A stretch of 64,000 bases of DNA from Symsagittifera roscoffensis (lineage: Eukaryota; Xenacoelomorpha; Acoela; Convolutidae). Both the position numbers and the translations under genes were made by a program. The notes beneath the pieces were generated by a model, which was given only the letters and a program-made list of their open reading frames with translations, ran no database searches and had not been told where the DNA came from. This document shows positions 1 to 12,430 of the stretch, one piece after another. The DNA lies in NCBI RefSeq assembly GCF_963678635.1, contig NC_087068.1:56390467-56454466 (forward strand), written 5' to 3'. Numbering within the stretch: the first letter of the stretch is position 1; each line of letters opens with the position of its first letter.

Positions 1-1894
1 TTACTGCTCATGCTCTGGTTAAAATGGGGGTGCTCCGATATTAAACAGGGAAAATTTTAGGGGCGGAATAAGATGGACACCCCTCGCCCTCGGGAATTCG
101 ACCCCCCTGCCGACCCAAAGGGTCCCCCTTTGTAATATTTTGAGGTATCGGATTTTTAATGACGGGCCCTAAAATTTTTTTAAGGCGTCAGTGGCGCCAA
201 CATATACTAATTATACAACATGGCGCCAACATATACAAAACTTTCCAAAAAGTGCCTCAAAACGCCTCTGTCGGCCTGTTTTTTTTCAAAATTTTGCCTG
301 GGGCGCAGAAACTTTTGCCAAAGCAGAGTCTTGGTAGTGCTTTGGGAGAGCTCGGAAAATCAATTTGGTCGACAAATTTTTCTAATTTTTTTTGAAAATC
401 CGCAATTTCCCCCTAAAGTTAATTTGAAGTTTAAGCACTAAAGGCCTGCATGTAATGTGCTCAAATCTGATTGGCTGAAAAATATTACTGTCAACCAAGT
501 GAACTATCTTCCTAAATTGATTTAAGGGGAAGATTGTTCACTTGGTCCAATTAAATTGTATTGAATTTGTACATTTTTGAATATCTTAAGCTGAAGCTAA
601 GAGCATGTTTTACTGTACCTGAACTGTTGACATTTCAGCCCAAGTGGATTTAGCCGATCTGGCATCAAAAATCCGAGTGATTCTTGATTATGATCGGTGG
701 GTTTTTTCTTTCCAGAAGAAACTGTTAAGATAACGGCTAAACAAAAAATGAAGAGTTCATTGAAGTAAAAAAAAAGAAGAACTCAATAAACAAAAAATTG
801 AAATCCAACCAAGTCAAAAAAATACGACGTTGGTCTGCGAAAAAACCGGTCCTCTTAAAATGACTTCCAGTACAAGTATGAACAAACTTAACACCAGAAA
901 ATCGGACCAAGTGAACAATCTCATGCAAACCTTACTGTTTGAAATTTTCTCTGAAAAAAAGGTTGGTCTACCTGGGGGCGGAGATTGTTCTCATGTGCCA
1001 GAAAATCTTTCAACACAATCAAATTAGGCGAAACTAACGCTGCCGTCACGGTCAAAAAATGTTTGACAATATGATTGTCAGGTTGATAGACATCCAATTA
1101 CCTCACAAGGTCATATTGCACCGATCATATAATTGGGCACTAGTACAATTTTAGGCGTGCAAAACAATTCAGGATACAAAAAACTCTAGTTTCAGTTACT
1201 AATTTTGTAAACCTTTATCAAGCCTACTCTTTCCCCATTACGACTCCAAGCTCAGATACTTTGGTAATTGTTTGCATTCCGCGCATATTGCCCTTAAAAT
1301 CCGCATAATTTGGGCTGAATTCTCAACATATCAAAATCCTTTGCAGTCGGAATACTGTTGGAATCGAATCAAATGTTTAAGCACAAGGCGCTTAATCTGA
1401 GCTTTGGCTATCGAGCAAGAATTTGGAATCCAGTGTTACAATGCGGATTTTGGAGACCTTTTGGAATTAAGGTTTGCTTGATTTGGATTCCACAGGAAAA
1501 AAAAACATTTTATTCTACAGTTCAAAAAGTAGAATTGTGGAATTCAAGGAAAAAAAACTGAGTTTCTATCTTTGTTATTAAAACGGCTGTTTCTATTAAT
1601 TGGGGGAGGGGGGGGGGCTGATTTAGATCGTCTTGATTCTACCTGTCTCTTATCATGGGAACTCTTCTTGCGCCATTGTTTAAATCGAAACATCGCAATC
1701 GCTGTTAACAGATCCGTTCCATACCCAAGCTTGAAGTTACTTTTTCGCTAAACTGTTGGTGTACACTTTGCAGTGAAGATTTGCTTTTGTGTGGTTTTTG
1801 AGTGCTTCGAATGCCACACGCCTCGTTTTTTGATATTATTTCACGGCATTCACTGTCCTCCTGTCTCCTGCGCTTAGATGGTTTCCCGGGTCGA
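1..1894. other. AT-rich non-coding DNA, no gene seen
   Basis: No frame longer than about 80 codons and nothing that resembles a known protein on either strand. Visible structure is limited to the inverted repeats at 494-920, a short duplicated motif (GGCGCCAACATATAC near 192 and 224) and a G-rich run at 1602-1617. Probably intergenic or old repeat. Confidence 0.6.
494..920. repeat. Segment bounded by short inverted repeats
   Basis: An imperfect hairpin lies at 494-546 (arms beginning ACCAAGTGAAC and ending GTTCACTTGGT). The right arm, 17 bases at 532-548, recurs in inverted orientation at 904-920. The roughly 355 bp between the outer pair hold no gene. It could be a small non-autonomous inverted-repeat element; no target-site duplication was identified. 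Confidence 0.4.
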
Positions 1895-2935
1895 GATCCC
1901 GCTCAAAAACCGCTCAAGACATGAGCGGTTTGAGCGGTTTTCCCGCAAGATTTGAGCGGTTTGAATGGTTTGGGGGATTTTTTTTTTTTGGAAAAACCGC
2001 TCAAACCGCTCAAATCTTGCTTAAAAAACCGCTCAAAAACCGCTCATTTCCTCCGGTAATTTTTGAACGGTTTTTCAAGCAAGATTTGAGCGGTTTTTAA
2101 GCGGTTTTTGAGCGGTCTTATAAAGAAAACTGATTAAAACCAACAAAAAGGCCTGGAAAGGTAATGTGACGCTAAGATGCAGTTAAAATAGCATCTGCAA
2201 CCCGGGTTGACCTCCACAAACCGAAAATTTTTATCTTACATTTCCCCACACCGAAAATGCTTATCATACAATTGCCTACATCAAATGTATGGAAAAATGC
2301 TAGTCATACAATTTTCATACAATTTCAAAAAACCATTGAAAAAAGATTCAATCTACTTTCTCCGGCTGTTTGAACCAAATAAAGCAGTCTGGTGATGAAA
2401 AATAACTACGTTTATTTTTTTTTGGAAAAAAAGGGTTATCATACAATTTCCATATAAAAAGCTTATTCTAGAATTTTTTTTAAACAATTTTCTCAGTCTA
2501 TGAAACTGTGGGAATTTATAGGATAAGCATTTTTTCATATATGGAAATTGTAGGACAAGCATTTTTGGTCAACACGGGAATTTAAAACATGTGCTGAACC
2601 GTTCTCAACTCAAGTAAGATTTAAGCGGTTTGAGCGGTTTTTTAGACGATTACGCTCAAAATAATGCTTCAAAATGAGCGGTTTTTGGACGGTTTATCTA
2701 CAAAAAAAATCTTGCGCGGTTTTTGAGCGGTTTTTCTAGATAAATCGCTCAAATATTGCGCGGTTTTTGAGCGGTTTTTTGGATAAACCGCTTAAAATCG
2801 TTCAAATCTTGCGCGGTTTTTGAGCGGTTTTTTTAGATAAACCGTTTAAAAACCGCTCAAACCGCTCATTTTGAAGTAAGATTTTGAGCGTAATTGTCTA
2901 AAAAAACGCTCAAACCGCTCAAATCTTGCTTCAAA
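1895..2935. repeat. GAGCGGTTT fold-back repeat clusters
   Basis: Two clusters, 1895-2127 and 2600-2935, are built almost wholly of the 9-mer GAGCGGTTT and its complement AAACCGCTC, in both orientations, with spacers such as CAAGATTT. The two orientations alternate, so each cluster can fold on itself and the clusters can pair with each other. The DNA between them (2130-2600) contains another fold-back. The arrangement looks like a palindromic minisatellite or the sub-terminal repeats of a fold-back transposon. No transposase is present. Confidence 0.7.
2201..2578. repeat. Nested fold-back element with imperfect terminal inverted repeats
   Basis: The left end CCCGGGTTGACC (2201-2212) is matched in inverted orientation by GGTCAACACGGG at 2567-2578. 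Inside, the motif AAAATGCTTRTC followed by TACAATTTCC occurs on both arms in opposite orientations. It codes for nothing recognisable. It sits between the two GAGCGGTTT clusters, so the pair may form one composite element. Confidence 0.5.
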
Positions 2936-3184
2936 TTAGGTGAAAAATCTCGAATCGGGTGCTATCCGGTCATGCTTGTTGGGATTTGCGTTTCCTCTTG
3001 TTCGTCCTTGAGCTTGACTAGGTTAGTTACTGTCTATGAGCGTAACCAAGTTGTGATAATTGGGAACAGAGGGCTAATTATGCCTCCCGGGCCAAGGTTT
3101 GCGATTTATGTTTCGACCGACTCGATCAAAAAATGATATATTTCGACCGTGTCAACCCAGACTTGATAATGAGTAATGTGCTTT

Positions 3185-3543
3185 TGACTGTGCTCATAGA
3201 GTAATTTCAGATAAGGTACACCGACTGCTCGTCACGCTATCTTATTTTCGGCCCGATAGATTCGTGCAAGTTCTTTGTCTAATACCGAACTTAATCTTAC
3301 TCTTATATCTCCTAGTCTCAATAGATCTAGTGTATCCTGGTTTATGCGAGTTAGTTTCCGGAGGAGAACAACTGTATTCTAAGTTTTAATTAAATTGCTC
3401 TGGTGCTGAAACTACAAGTAGTTTCAGCACTTACAAATAAGTGTAAATGTTAGTTATGGAATATGATTGGTTAAGAATATTTTATAGAATTAGAGAATTA
3501 TATTTATAACGAATAATAATTTCTAGTTAAGAACTGGTTCCAC
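3185..3543 (+). repeat. Dispersed repeat, copy A
   Basis: About 340-360 bp, closely matching 35464-35776 (+) and the reverse complement of 18275-18588. Shared blocks include the stretch around TAATTTCAGATAAGGTACAC and the end block CTAGTT(A/T)AGAACTGGTTCCA. Copy A alone carries about 45 extra bases and a perfect 13-bp-arm hairpin at 3403-3430. Codes for no recognisable protein. Could be a SINE, MITE or solo-LTR family. Confidence 0.7.
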
Positions 3544-5445
3544 CCATCCCGGGTTTAGAGAGTTTTTAGTTTTTAAATGTTGAAGGACGGGTAATGTAGT
3601 TTCTTTTTGAAGTTGCGAGCATTGACTTCTTGGAGAAAGGAGAAGTGTGGCTGTTTGTATTTTACGAATGAAGATGGTTATGTTCGTGTCTTCTAGATGG
3701 GTGTCGATGATCTTGGTAGTCTTGTGTGATTGTGTCAAGACTTTTGATCGATGCAATGATGTATCGATTTCGTTAAGTTTGGAGCGAGACTGCGTGCAGG
3801 GTGAAGTTTGACTTTTACGTGTGAAGTACCATGTGACTAGGATCTGTACGTGTCGTCAACATCAAGATTACCATTGGTCTGGTTCAATGGTTTTCTTTGC
3901 TGCGATGTTGAGTCCATACCCTAAATCCTTTGAGGTAGTAATTTTAGGCAGCAAATCAAATAGATTTGCCAATCCGAAGTTGGAATGTGATTAGGTTGTC
4001 GTCTCCTTTGCTGCTCGTCTTTAGTGCTTCACGAAATCTATACATACTGCATTTATCTTTTACATATATAAATTTCTTTTTTAATTTTACTTTTACTTAT
4101 GATTTTTATTAATAGTTATCGCAAAAGCGTTTTTATATTAGCTTGGTTATTTTTAAAGATTCGCTCACCCTAGAGCAACTCTAGGCAAAAATAGAGTGTG
4201 GGTCACAAAGCGTGGGTTACGGCGGCCATAGAGCATGCTCAGGACGTCCTTTTGGTTGGTGAGGCCAAGAGTGGGTTATAATTTTGAGGTCTTTTTGTGC
4301 AGAGTCTTTTTTTTTGTGTTCAACCTTTTGTTTCGTTTTTGTTACTGGTTTTTCTCTTTTTTGTTTTTGGTGTGTCCTTTTCTCAAAAATCGAATCTTTT
4401 GATTGGTTTTGTCTTTTGACTTTCTTGTGTTTTAATCGCTTGTGGTAAGACTTCAAAGTAGTCTTCAAAGAATAAGATATCCAGTTTTTATCTGGTTTTA
4501 GTCTGGTTTGGGTACCGCGGGTTTTTCTTTCTTAGTCATGCTATAAGTTTGTGGTTTTGTGACGTTAGTAAGCTGCATTGGTTATTGTAGTTTGTTATAT
4601 AATTCCTTCCAACCGGGTTGAAGGAAACTTTTGAACACTTGTTAGAGTTGTTACCAGTGAAAGTTAAAACTTAGAACTTATCTTTTAAACAATTCTTCGT
4701 GGGCGTGCTGTGCGATTGTGGAAAGAATTTATGGGCGAGTGAATGATTCAAATTCAAATTCTATAAAAGAAGCGTCTTGTAAAAAGTGTAGTGCTTGTAT
4801 GAATTTATCTGCGACTTTTTATTATTTTACTGCGTTGAAATCTAATTTTACTGCTTTTGAGGAAATTTTTAATTTATGAATTTACCTCTTGGTAAAAAGA
4901 AATTTTTTGCATTGGGGATCAATTGTTAATTTGCTGATATTTGTGAGAAATTTTACTGCAATTTGTTAATACGAGTTTTGAATTTTTAAGAAAGAACTTT
5001 TCAATTTTTATTTGTTTTTTGTTTGTTTTACATGATGGTGTGATGATATCTAAAAGAAGAGAAACATTTATAAGAATGGTTAGTTGTGTTTTGAAATTAT
5101 TAAAGAAATTTCCTAATTATACTTACCTAATAATCAGCAAAAGCCCATTTGGAAAAATATCGTGAATGACGTCTGAAGTTGTTAGAAGTTTAGCAAGTAA
5201 GCGGGTGATATATTTAGTTTGCAGTAGTGGCCAAAGCAGTTCAAGTGCTTTGATGATCTTGTGCTCTTCACTACTTGGTGAGAATTCATGCAGTGTGTTT
5301 TGGATTAGATCATAAAATTATTATTATTTTTGGTGTTATGTATGTATTCTAGGATTGGGATTTCAACGGGCGGTATATAATCGTGAGGGACAATTAGTGG
5401 ACGGGATTCATTCATACTAAAATTTCGGGTTAGTGGGCAGAATAT
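3544..5445. other. AT-rich non-coding DNA; expected site of the element's left LTR, not identified
   Basis: No supported gene. A minus-strand Lys/Gln-rich frame (4217-4468) is low-complexity and not convincing. If the minus-strand gypsy element to the right is complete, its 3' LTR should lie here, but I could not match this stretch to the sequence beyond the primer-binding site at 17.58 kb. Confidence 0.5.
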
Positions 5446-6865
5446 TTACATTTGTCTGATAGGGTTGTAGTTTCTAAGGATTCCTTGTATGTTAGTGTCT
5501 TTGTTACAATATGTGAAGTTTAAGAAAAACGGTGAAGTGTATTTGGAGTTAATAAATTGAAAACGATGGTGTGGGTTTCGTGATGGTGTATTAGTTGTGT
5601 AATGGTGTTGTATGAATTTATAGTAAGTGTATGTGTGAGTTTGTTTTGTGCGTAACATAATTTGATGTGAGCAGTGTAAGTCACGTTCTTTGGGTGTTAG
5701 CAAATTAAAGGTTAATGAAAAGTGATTAAAATTACTGAAATAAGAGTCTTAAGCTTTTGTGTCGCGAAGTGCTGCGGATATTATGTGGTCTTATTTTTTT
5801 ATTCAGGCAGTTGATAGTAAATACATATGAGCATTTGATGAAAAATGTCTCGGTTAGTTGGGGTTTAGCGTTAGTGTCGTCATTTGAAAAGATGTCTTCA
5901 TTGGGTAGTTCAATAGCGTGATTATAATGGTTAATTGAAAATCTATTAGCTTTTCGTGCAGTGAATCTATTTAGTCTTTGGTTTAATCCGATAGTTGTGA
6001 ACTGTTTTTCGTGAAGTGCTGTATTGAGATGATATAGCCTAGTTTGACATAATTTGTTGTCATCTGGATTATTATATAGTGGGAGTGATAATGGGTTACT
6101 GAAGTGATAGTATGAGGTCCATGAAAGTGTAGAAAATATTGCATTTTCGTTAACATAATTTGGTTGGTCGTTGTTAGGATTTGAGTGATAATAAGTATAT
6201 TTTGGAAAAAATGGTAAGCTTACTTGGAGAAATTCTCTTGTGTTAGTTTGAAGTGGATGATCCATGAAGGTCTGTGCTGGTCGGAGATTAGGGGGGAATG
6301 GAGTATTGGGGAGTTTTTGTTTAAATACTCGGTGGGCTCGGGTTTCTCCAGTAGTGGATGGGGAGTTGGAGGATTCTCAGGATGTCATGGTCTGAGGAAG
6401 GTGATGAATGGTTAGTGTGTTAGGGTGTTGTAGTAATTGTTGAAGGGTTATGAAGTTATCTAATTCGTTTTCAAGTTGAGTATCGACGGGGCGAGAGTGA
6501 TCAGTTGGGTCGATGGTCATTGGTGAGTAGATTGGTGTTGCATCAGTGTAGGAGGAAGGGACTGAGGAAAGTTCATCGGGGACTTGGGTATGAATGGGTT
6601 GAAAAGGTGGTTGGGAAAAGGTGGATGGGTTAGGTTCAGAGTCTGCAAATTCATCGGGGGTTTCAATATCACAGTTTTTAAATTGTGAAATGGTGTGAAA
6701 AACTGTGTTCGTTGAAGTATTGTCTGAGTCCATGCTTGGTGAATTGTTAGTATATAATGGTTCAGGGTAGGGAGGGAAATCAAAAAATGGTAAGACTTGG
6801 GAGTGACGTTGAAGGTTGGATGGGTATGAAAGGGAACGGTTGAGGGACCCAGTCTGGCGGCTCAT
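5446..6865 (-). pseudogene. Uncharacterised frames downstream of the env-like gene
   Basis: Three minus-strand frames (6377-6865, 5732-6265, 5446-5703) follow the env-like gene. The first, 162 aa, is rich in Pro, Ser, Thr and Asn with no membrane segment. The second, 177 aa, is rich in Asn, Tyr and His. I recognise neither. Their place in the element suggests a cytoplasmic tail, accessory ORFs or chance frames in AT-rich 3' DNA. Low complexity and strand-specific pyrimidine bias could create such frames by chance. Confidence 0.35.
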
Positions 6866-7069
6866 CGTGGGATAAAAAGATGTTTGTTCTAAGAACGGAA
6901 GTTAGTGGCATGTGGCTGGTCTATGATTTGTCCATATGTTTCTTCTATATTCGGTTGATGGGCTATTATGTGAATAACTGAACTTTGTGGGTAGCTATGA
7001 CTTTTAGAGATTTGCTCTGTTACGGTTATATTTCTATAGTTTCGTGGTACTATAGATTGCGGATGGTTA

Positions 7070-10000
7070 TTACGTGTTTTGTGGCGCAGTAGGTGTTGTA
7101 TTTTTGTTGTCGTGTGAAGTATCATGTGCATTTGGTGTGGTTGATAGTTTTTTGTTGTTTTCATTTATTTGAGCTTCTAGAAGAATTTTGTTAATTGAGG
7201 TCGAAAATACTCCAAAAAATCCTACGAATAATAAAAGTGCTACACTTGCTTGTTTGCTTACTTGTATGTGTATTGCGAATGTATTTAAGATTTCTGTCAA
7301 TAATGGGAAAAGAATTCCAAAAAATTTAAACATTGCGTATGATATAGTTAATCTTTCTAAGATGTAGTAGGGCCATCCTAGAAAGGCGAGTAGTTCATTT
7401 TTTAAATTTCCAAAACTAAAGATATTGATAGGGGAAATATCTTGTGGACGTTGTTTTTCACCAAATAAATAATTGTAATTTTTCATCTTTAAAGTATCCA
7501 CTGTAGCCTTGTGTGTAGATGTCTGAAAATCCTGCGGTTTCTACAAGTTTTCGTAAAATTTGGTCGATGGATTGTCTTTGTATTGTGTCCACTTTTGTGG
7601 GGAGTTCTTGAAATTGTTATGTGATGTTGTATATCTGATCTGGAGTATATACCTATTGATTATAGATCTATATTTGGATTTCTAGCAATAGCTTTCAAAC
7701 TTTCTGGTGAAAGTTCCTTTAATGGTGGCATAAGTGTTGGGTATGGTGTGAGAATATAATATTTATCTTCATCGGGATTTAATTGTACAACATTGTGGCT
7801 AATTTCAGATACCCATGGGACGGCTGTATCTCAAAAAAATGCTCTTCTAGAAAGCGTGTCAACAAAACTTACTTTATTTTTGTAGAATATAGGGATTCTT
7901 GTGACATCTTTTATCTACAAATACATATAAAGCTGATACTTTTTTCGTACATGTGTAATACCATAAAATATTTCCTTCTTAGTCAATAAAATTTGATCTA
8001 TTTACTGACAACAAGTATCCTGCATAAGATGTTGTTAATACTACAAGTGCAAGTGATTTTAGGATTTGTGTTCGTTCAAGTTCACATAAATGATGAAGCG
8101 TTTCTAGTTATGATAGTGACATTTCTTGAAAAATTCTGCTTATTGTATAATCTAATTTCATGTCTAAGTGGATGTCATAGTGAATTGCATCTAGGTAAGT
8201 TGTGTTCATATGTGGTTGTTCTTGTAAGCATGTACTCATTTTGCCTTGTGGTCTAAGTTTCCCACCAGTTCTTTCTGCATTTTAGGAACGTTACTGGGAT
8301 GTATGAATTTTCATCGTTTTTGGAAATGTGATGCGTTAGATCTGGTATAATTATTAGATTTCCTGTGTTCATGTCGAAACTTTTTTTCGTATTCTACAAG
8401 GATTTCTGAGTACTTTGTTTTATAAAGTGGAGTGTTATATTGCAAGCGAGTTCTGTTGCTGGGTATATGTGAAAATGTATTATTTTGTTTTCTATTTTTT
8501 TAAATAATTTTTGAAACGTTGATTGTTTTGTCTGATTTTTTCAGAGTTTATTTCATCATAAGGGATGGATTCAAAAAGTATTTTTGATGAAAATTAATCA
8601 TTCTTGCGTGTATTTTTGCAACTTGATTTACGGTACATGTTTCTGCGGTGTCCCAAACAATTGTTGCTTGTGTTCTTGTTGTTGGATCGCAATATCCTTG
8701 GTCATTTTTACAAAGTAATCGGATTCCTTGATAAATTATAGTGTCATCTTTTAAAACTCGTGTTAATTGTACTATTTGTAGTTGGGTCTTCCAATCAAAA
8801 AACATAATTTCTTGGTATCCTTTGTTTTTTGTGTCAGCTTTGCAATTAGAAGTGTTGTTAATTCCAATGTGTGGCATCGTATTTTTATCATGGAGATCAT
8901 GTGTTAATCCTCCACGTGCAGTGTAATGGGTATTTGTCATCTAATTTTAAATGACATTGGTATCTTTTAATTTCCGCCTGATGTGCAGAGTCAGGAAAAA
9001 CTTGAAAAATTACTAAATTTCGATTTGTGCCTTTATTTGTTGTCAATTTTAATCGATTAAGTTCGTTCCTACAATCTTTAGGGCTAAGATGTAAAATTTT
9101 TTTGATATTACCTTGATAGAAAGATTCCTGATCAAGTCTTTTTTGTTTCCATTTGAGACTTGAGAACAATGTACTTTTTTCTCTGAGAATGTTGCTTTAA
9201 ACTTGTATCCTGTTAATGTTGTAGCTATAACTTTTGAATAAAGTGTCGCTACTATGTTTGTTGTTTCTATTTTATGTGGTTCAGATTCGCATTGAGTTAT
9301 TTGATTTATGGCGTATTTATGTAGTGTTTTTTGTTCATTTTCTGCACAATCATAGAGTGTGACTAATAAATCTTGGGGTCCTGTTCGGGGTGAAGGGTTT
9401 TTATGATTTGTTGTTCCTGAAAATGTAAAAGGGGTAGGGTTTGAATGAGAAAAATTATTTAAAAATACATTTAACGTAATGTATCCAAGTGTCTTTGAGT
9501 GAAAGCTTGTGTCATCCAATGTGGGAGTTGTCGTGTTGAAGTTGGAGGGTTAAAGTAATTTTCACGAATTTGTTCGGATGTGGGGGTTGATTCTAAGTAG
9601 TCCGATGGTATGATTGGAGTGTTTTGTTGTCAGCTAGATTGTAATGGTGGGGGCACTTTGGATTGTACTGCTGGAAAGATCTAAAGGATTTTGAGTTGGT
9701 GATGAAGGTATGTTAAAATGAACTCTGGGAGTTTTAAAATTTCTATTCCGTCTCGGATGTTTGATTTGTCTAATTTTTGTGGATGTATTTTGATTTTGAC
9801 TTGAGTGTCTTCTTCTATTTAGGTCTTGTTGAAGGGAAGGGTATATATTATGTATTGGTTTGTATTGTGGTTTGCTTAGGGATGCGTGGCGAACTACAGG
9901 TTCTAAAGGTTCTGATAATAGTGAATGTCTTTCTTCAAATGTATATAGATTTTCTTCAAATGAAAAACGTGTTGATGATTTAGGATGGTTTGTCTGACTG

Positions 10001-10090
10001 GATGTTGGTGTTAGCGGAGATTCCTGCGATGTTGTTCTCGGTGGGGACTGTTGTATGGGTTGTTGATTAGCAATTTGCAGAGATTATTCT
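7070..10090 (-). pseudogene. Env-like glycoprotein remnant
   Basis: A chain of minus-strand frames (9049-9519, 8897-9169, 8548-8940, decayed sequence, then 7070-7501) reads as one former protein. A Pro/Ser-rich N-terminal part lies at about 9.5-10.1 kb. Next come a Cys-containing ectodomain (motifs LYDC, KVHC, LLCKNDQGYC, IVWDTAETC) and, near the end, a hydrophobic membrane-spanning segment (SVALLLFVGFFGVF) followed by a polar tail. Position after integrase and this architecture fit an envelope protein of a retrovirus-like gypsy element. The fusion-protein class cannot be assigned by eye. Multiple stops and frameshifts make it non-functional. Confidence 0.6.
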
Positions 10091-11244
10091 TTCCTTTTTC
10101 AGAGATTTGCATTTTGTCAAAATTAGGAAAATCAGAAATGTAAAAAATTTTACTAAAAGAAGAAAAAATATCTTTCTGGTCGAAGAGTTTTCTTAATATT
10201 TGGATATTTGTTAAAATATCGTACCTGAGGAGGTGGTCATGGATTTATGCAAAGTTGAGGTAGGTTTTGTGGAGTGAATAGAAAATTATGAAAAAAGTGC
10301 AAAAAATTACAAAGAGAAAGAGAAATAATTCGAAGGTATCTGTAATGAAAAATATGATGTATTGAAAAAGATTAATATGATTGAAAAAAGTTTTGAAATT
10401 GTAAGTTTAGACGACTGACTGATTCGGAAAGAATCATCTGAGAAATGATTCGTTCTTGCCTAATTAATTTTTTTATTGAGGTAAAATTTGAGTGTGGTCG
10501 AATTGTTTATTGGATTTTGATAAGTGGGCTGAATATGGTCAATTTTTGGTGAAGAGAAGTCTGAAGGTCTAAGAGTTTCCTGATTTTGTTTTCATTTTTT
10601 TTGGATGATCGGGGTTTTTAGGAGTTTTTCGTACTTCAGGCTAAAGGATCGTGTCTTAATTTTTCTTTAGGCTAATTTAATATTTTTCCTCAAGGGAATT
10701 TTGGAGTGTAAATTGGAACAATATTGTTGATTTTTGTACCAATTGATAGAGGAGGGTAGTAATATTTAGAATTTGTTCATTCCGATTGACAAATATGAGC
10801 GTGTCCAAAGTGTCGGCTAAAGAAGTGGTGTCAGAAAGAGGTGATGTTTAGATAGCTTCTGATTGGCTAAAGTTGAACTAGTTGTTCAAGGGTGTCAGCA
10901 TGAATATTGAAAAGAAAAAAATATTTGCTATGTTTCTGAAAGTTTAAAAATATTAATTAATTTGAAAGAGGTATTTGAAATTCACCTTTCTTTAATGTTT
11001 TAGACTGTGGAATGAAAGTTTTGTAATCTTTTCGTGGTTAAGTTCGAAATCGTGATGATTGTCGGTCTTGAGAGGTTTCTTTGATTTCCTGTGGTAAAGT
11101 TTTTTTTCTATTTTTCGGTTTTTTCTTGGTTTTTGAGGTAATTTTTTATTTTTTAATTTTTGGGATTTTTGTCGAGTATCTTTTGTTTCTAAGATTTGTG
11201 GTAGACAATTTGTACCAATTGTTCCCTTTTGATTATTATCTGAT
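10091..11244. other. Spacer between integrase and env-like gene, no gene seen
   Basis: AT-rich DNA with no minus-strand frame resembling a known domain. A hydrophobic plus-strand frame (11081-11263) runs antisense to the element and has poly-T-driven composition, so I do not call it. Confidence 0.5.
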
Positions 11245-12430
11245 TTTTTGTGGACGATTTTAAGTCCTGTAAAGGAGTATAATTGTGTTAGTTCGCGAAG
11301 GGCGTATTCTTTTGGATAGCATGCTAAAAGATTATTTCTGTGTCAAAAAATTTGAGTCAATAAGTTTATCTGTTACATCATTGGGTTTTTCAATAATTTG
11401 AAATGGTCCTTTTGGGATTGGTTGTATTTTTTTAGATTTTCCTTTTTGTATTAAAAAGTTTAAGATTAAAACAAATGTTCCAATTTTTAAATCTGTAGCT
11501 CGTGTGAATCTTGAATTCATTTGAGAATGAATATTTTGTGAATGTAAGAGTTTTTGGCTACTTTTTCATGAGTTTCTTTGTGTTTTTATATCTGTTTAAA
11601 ATCCATTCGGTATGTGTTGTGGGTGATGAACATGATCTTCATCGTGTGTATGCAATGATAGATTAAAACACATTGATTCTTTTGTGGGTTGAAAATAGCC
11701 TTGTGCGTCTTTTGAAGAATTTGCTGTGAACAGTATTGGTTTTCGGGGCTTTTGATTAACAACCATTTCATATGGTGAGAGTCCTAAGGTTGTTGTTATT
11801 TGTGAATTATAAGCTGATGGGGATAATTTTACATCTGTTGACCATTCAGTATATTTTGTATCGTTTCCGTTTATGATACATCTGAGGTATTCTTGTAAGT
11901 CCAAGGGGCATGAGATGTTCATGGTTTGTGTTTGATGTTTTAGAGATGGAATAATGTAATCATTTCATTATTAATATACTCGGTGCCATTGTCTGTGACA
12001 ACGATTTCTGGTAATCCAATTTTCGCTATCCAATGTTCATAAAGCGTTGTATATGCATAAAAGGCATTACAATGAGGTACTGGATTAAGTGCTGCGTAGT
12101 GTGTGAATGCGTCACAAATGACCATTTGTATATGAGTTTCCTTCCGAAGAGGGTGATAGTGGTCCTTTTGTGTCGAATGATATTCTGTGGGTAAAGTATA
12201 AATTTTTCCTTCAAAAACTTGTTTTTCTGCTATTTGCTTTTTATGTAGGTATAGTTTGTTTAATTGGTTTGTTATGCAACCATTGCATAATACTTTAATC
12301 CTAATTGGTGAGTTTATAAAGTAAAAATTTTGGATGAAATTTGAGTATGTTTTTTCTGATCCTGCATGTCGTTTTGTGTTTAAGAGATATGAAATGTGAA
12401 ATGCTAGGAGTATCATACTTAGTGGTAAAC
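11245..12430 (-). pseudogene. Ty3/gypsy integrase remnant
   Basis: Minus-strand frames at 11940-12416, 11596-11922 and 11332-11520 form an integrase. The N-terminal zinc-binding region has KRHAGSEKTYSN and a later CNGC pair. The catalytic core has the first Asp in VICDAFTHY and the second in VTDNGTEY. LGLSPYEMV ends the core, and a C-terminal domain contains KGPFQII. A stop falls after the second Asp (about 11940), and the region where the third acidic residue should lie is shortened: I do not see it in its usual setting. Integrase normally inserts the cDNA copy into the genome; this one is dead. Confidence 0.85.

Noticed and set aside
4217-4468. Lys/Gln-rich minus-strand frame
   Set aside because: Low-complexity translation of a T-rich plus strand; no homology or conserved copy.
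11081-11263. Hydrophobic plus-strand frame as a small membrane protein
   Set aside because: It is antisense to the gypsy element and produced by T-rich codons.
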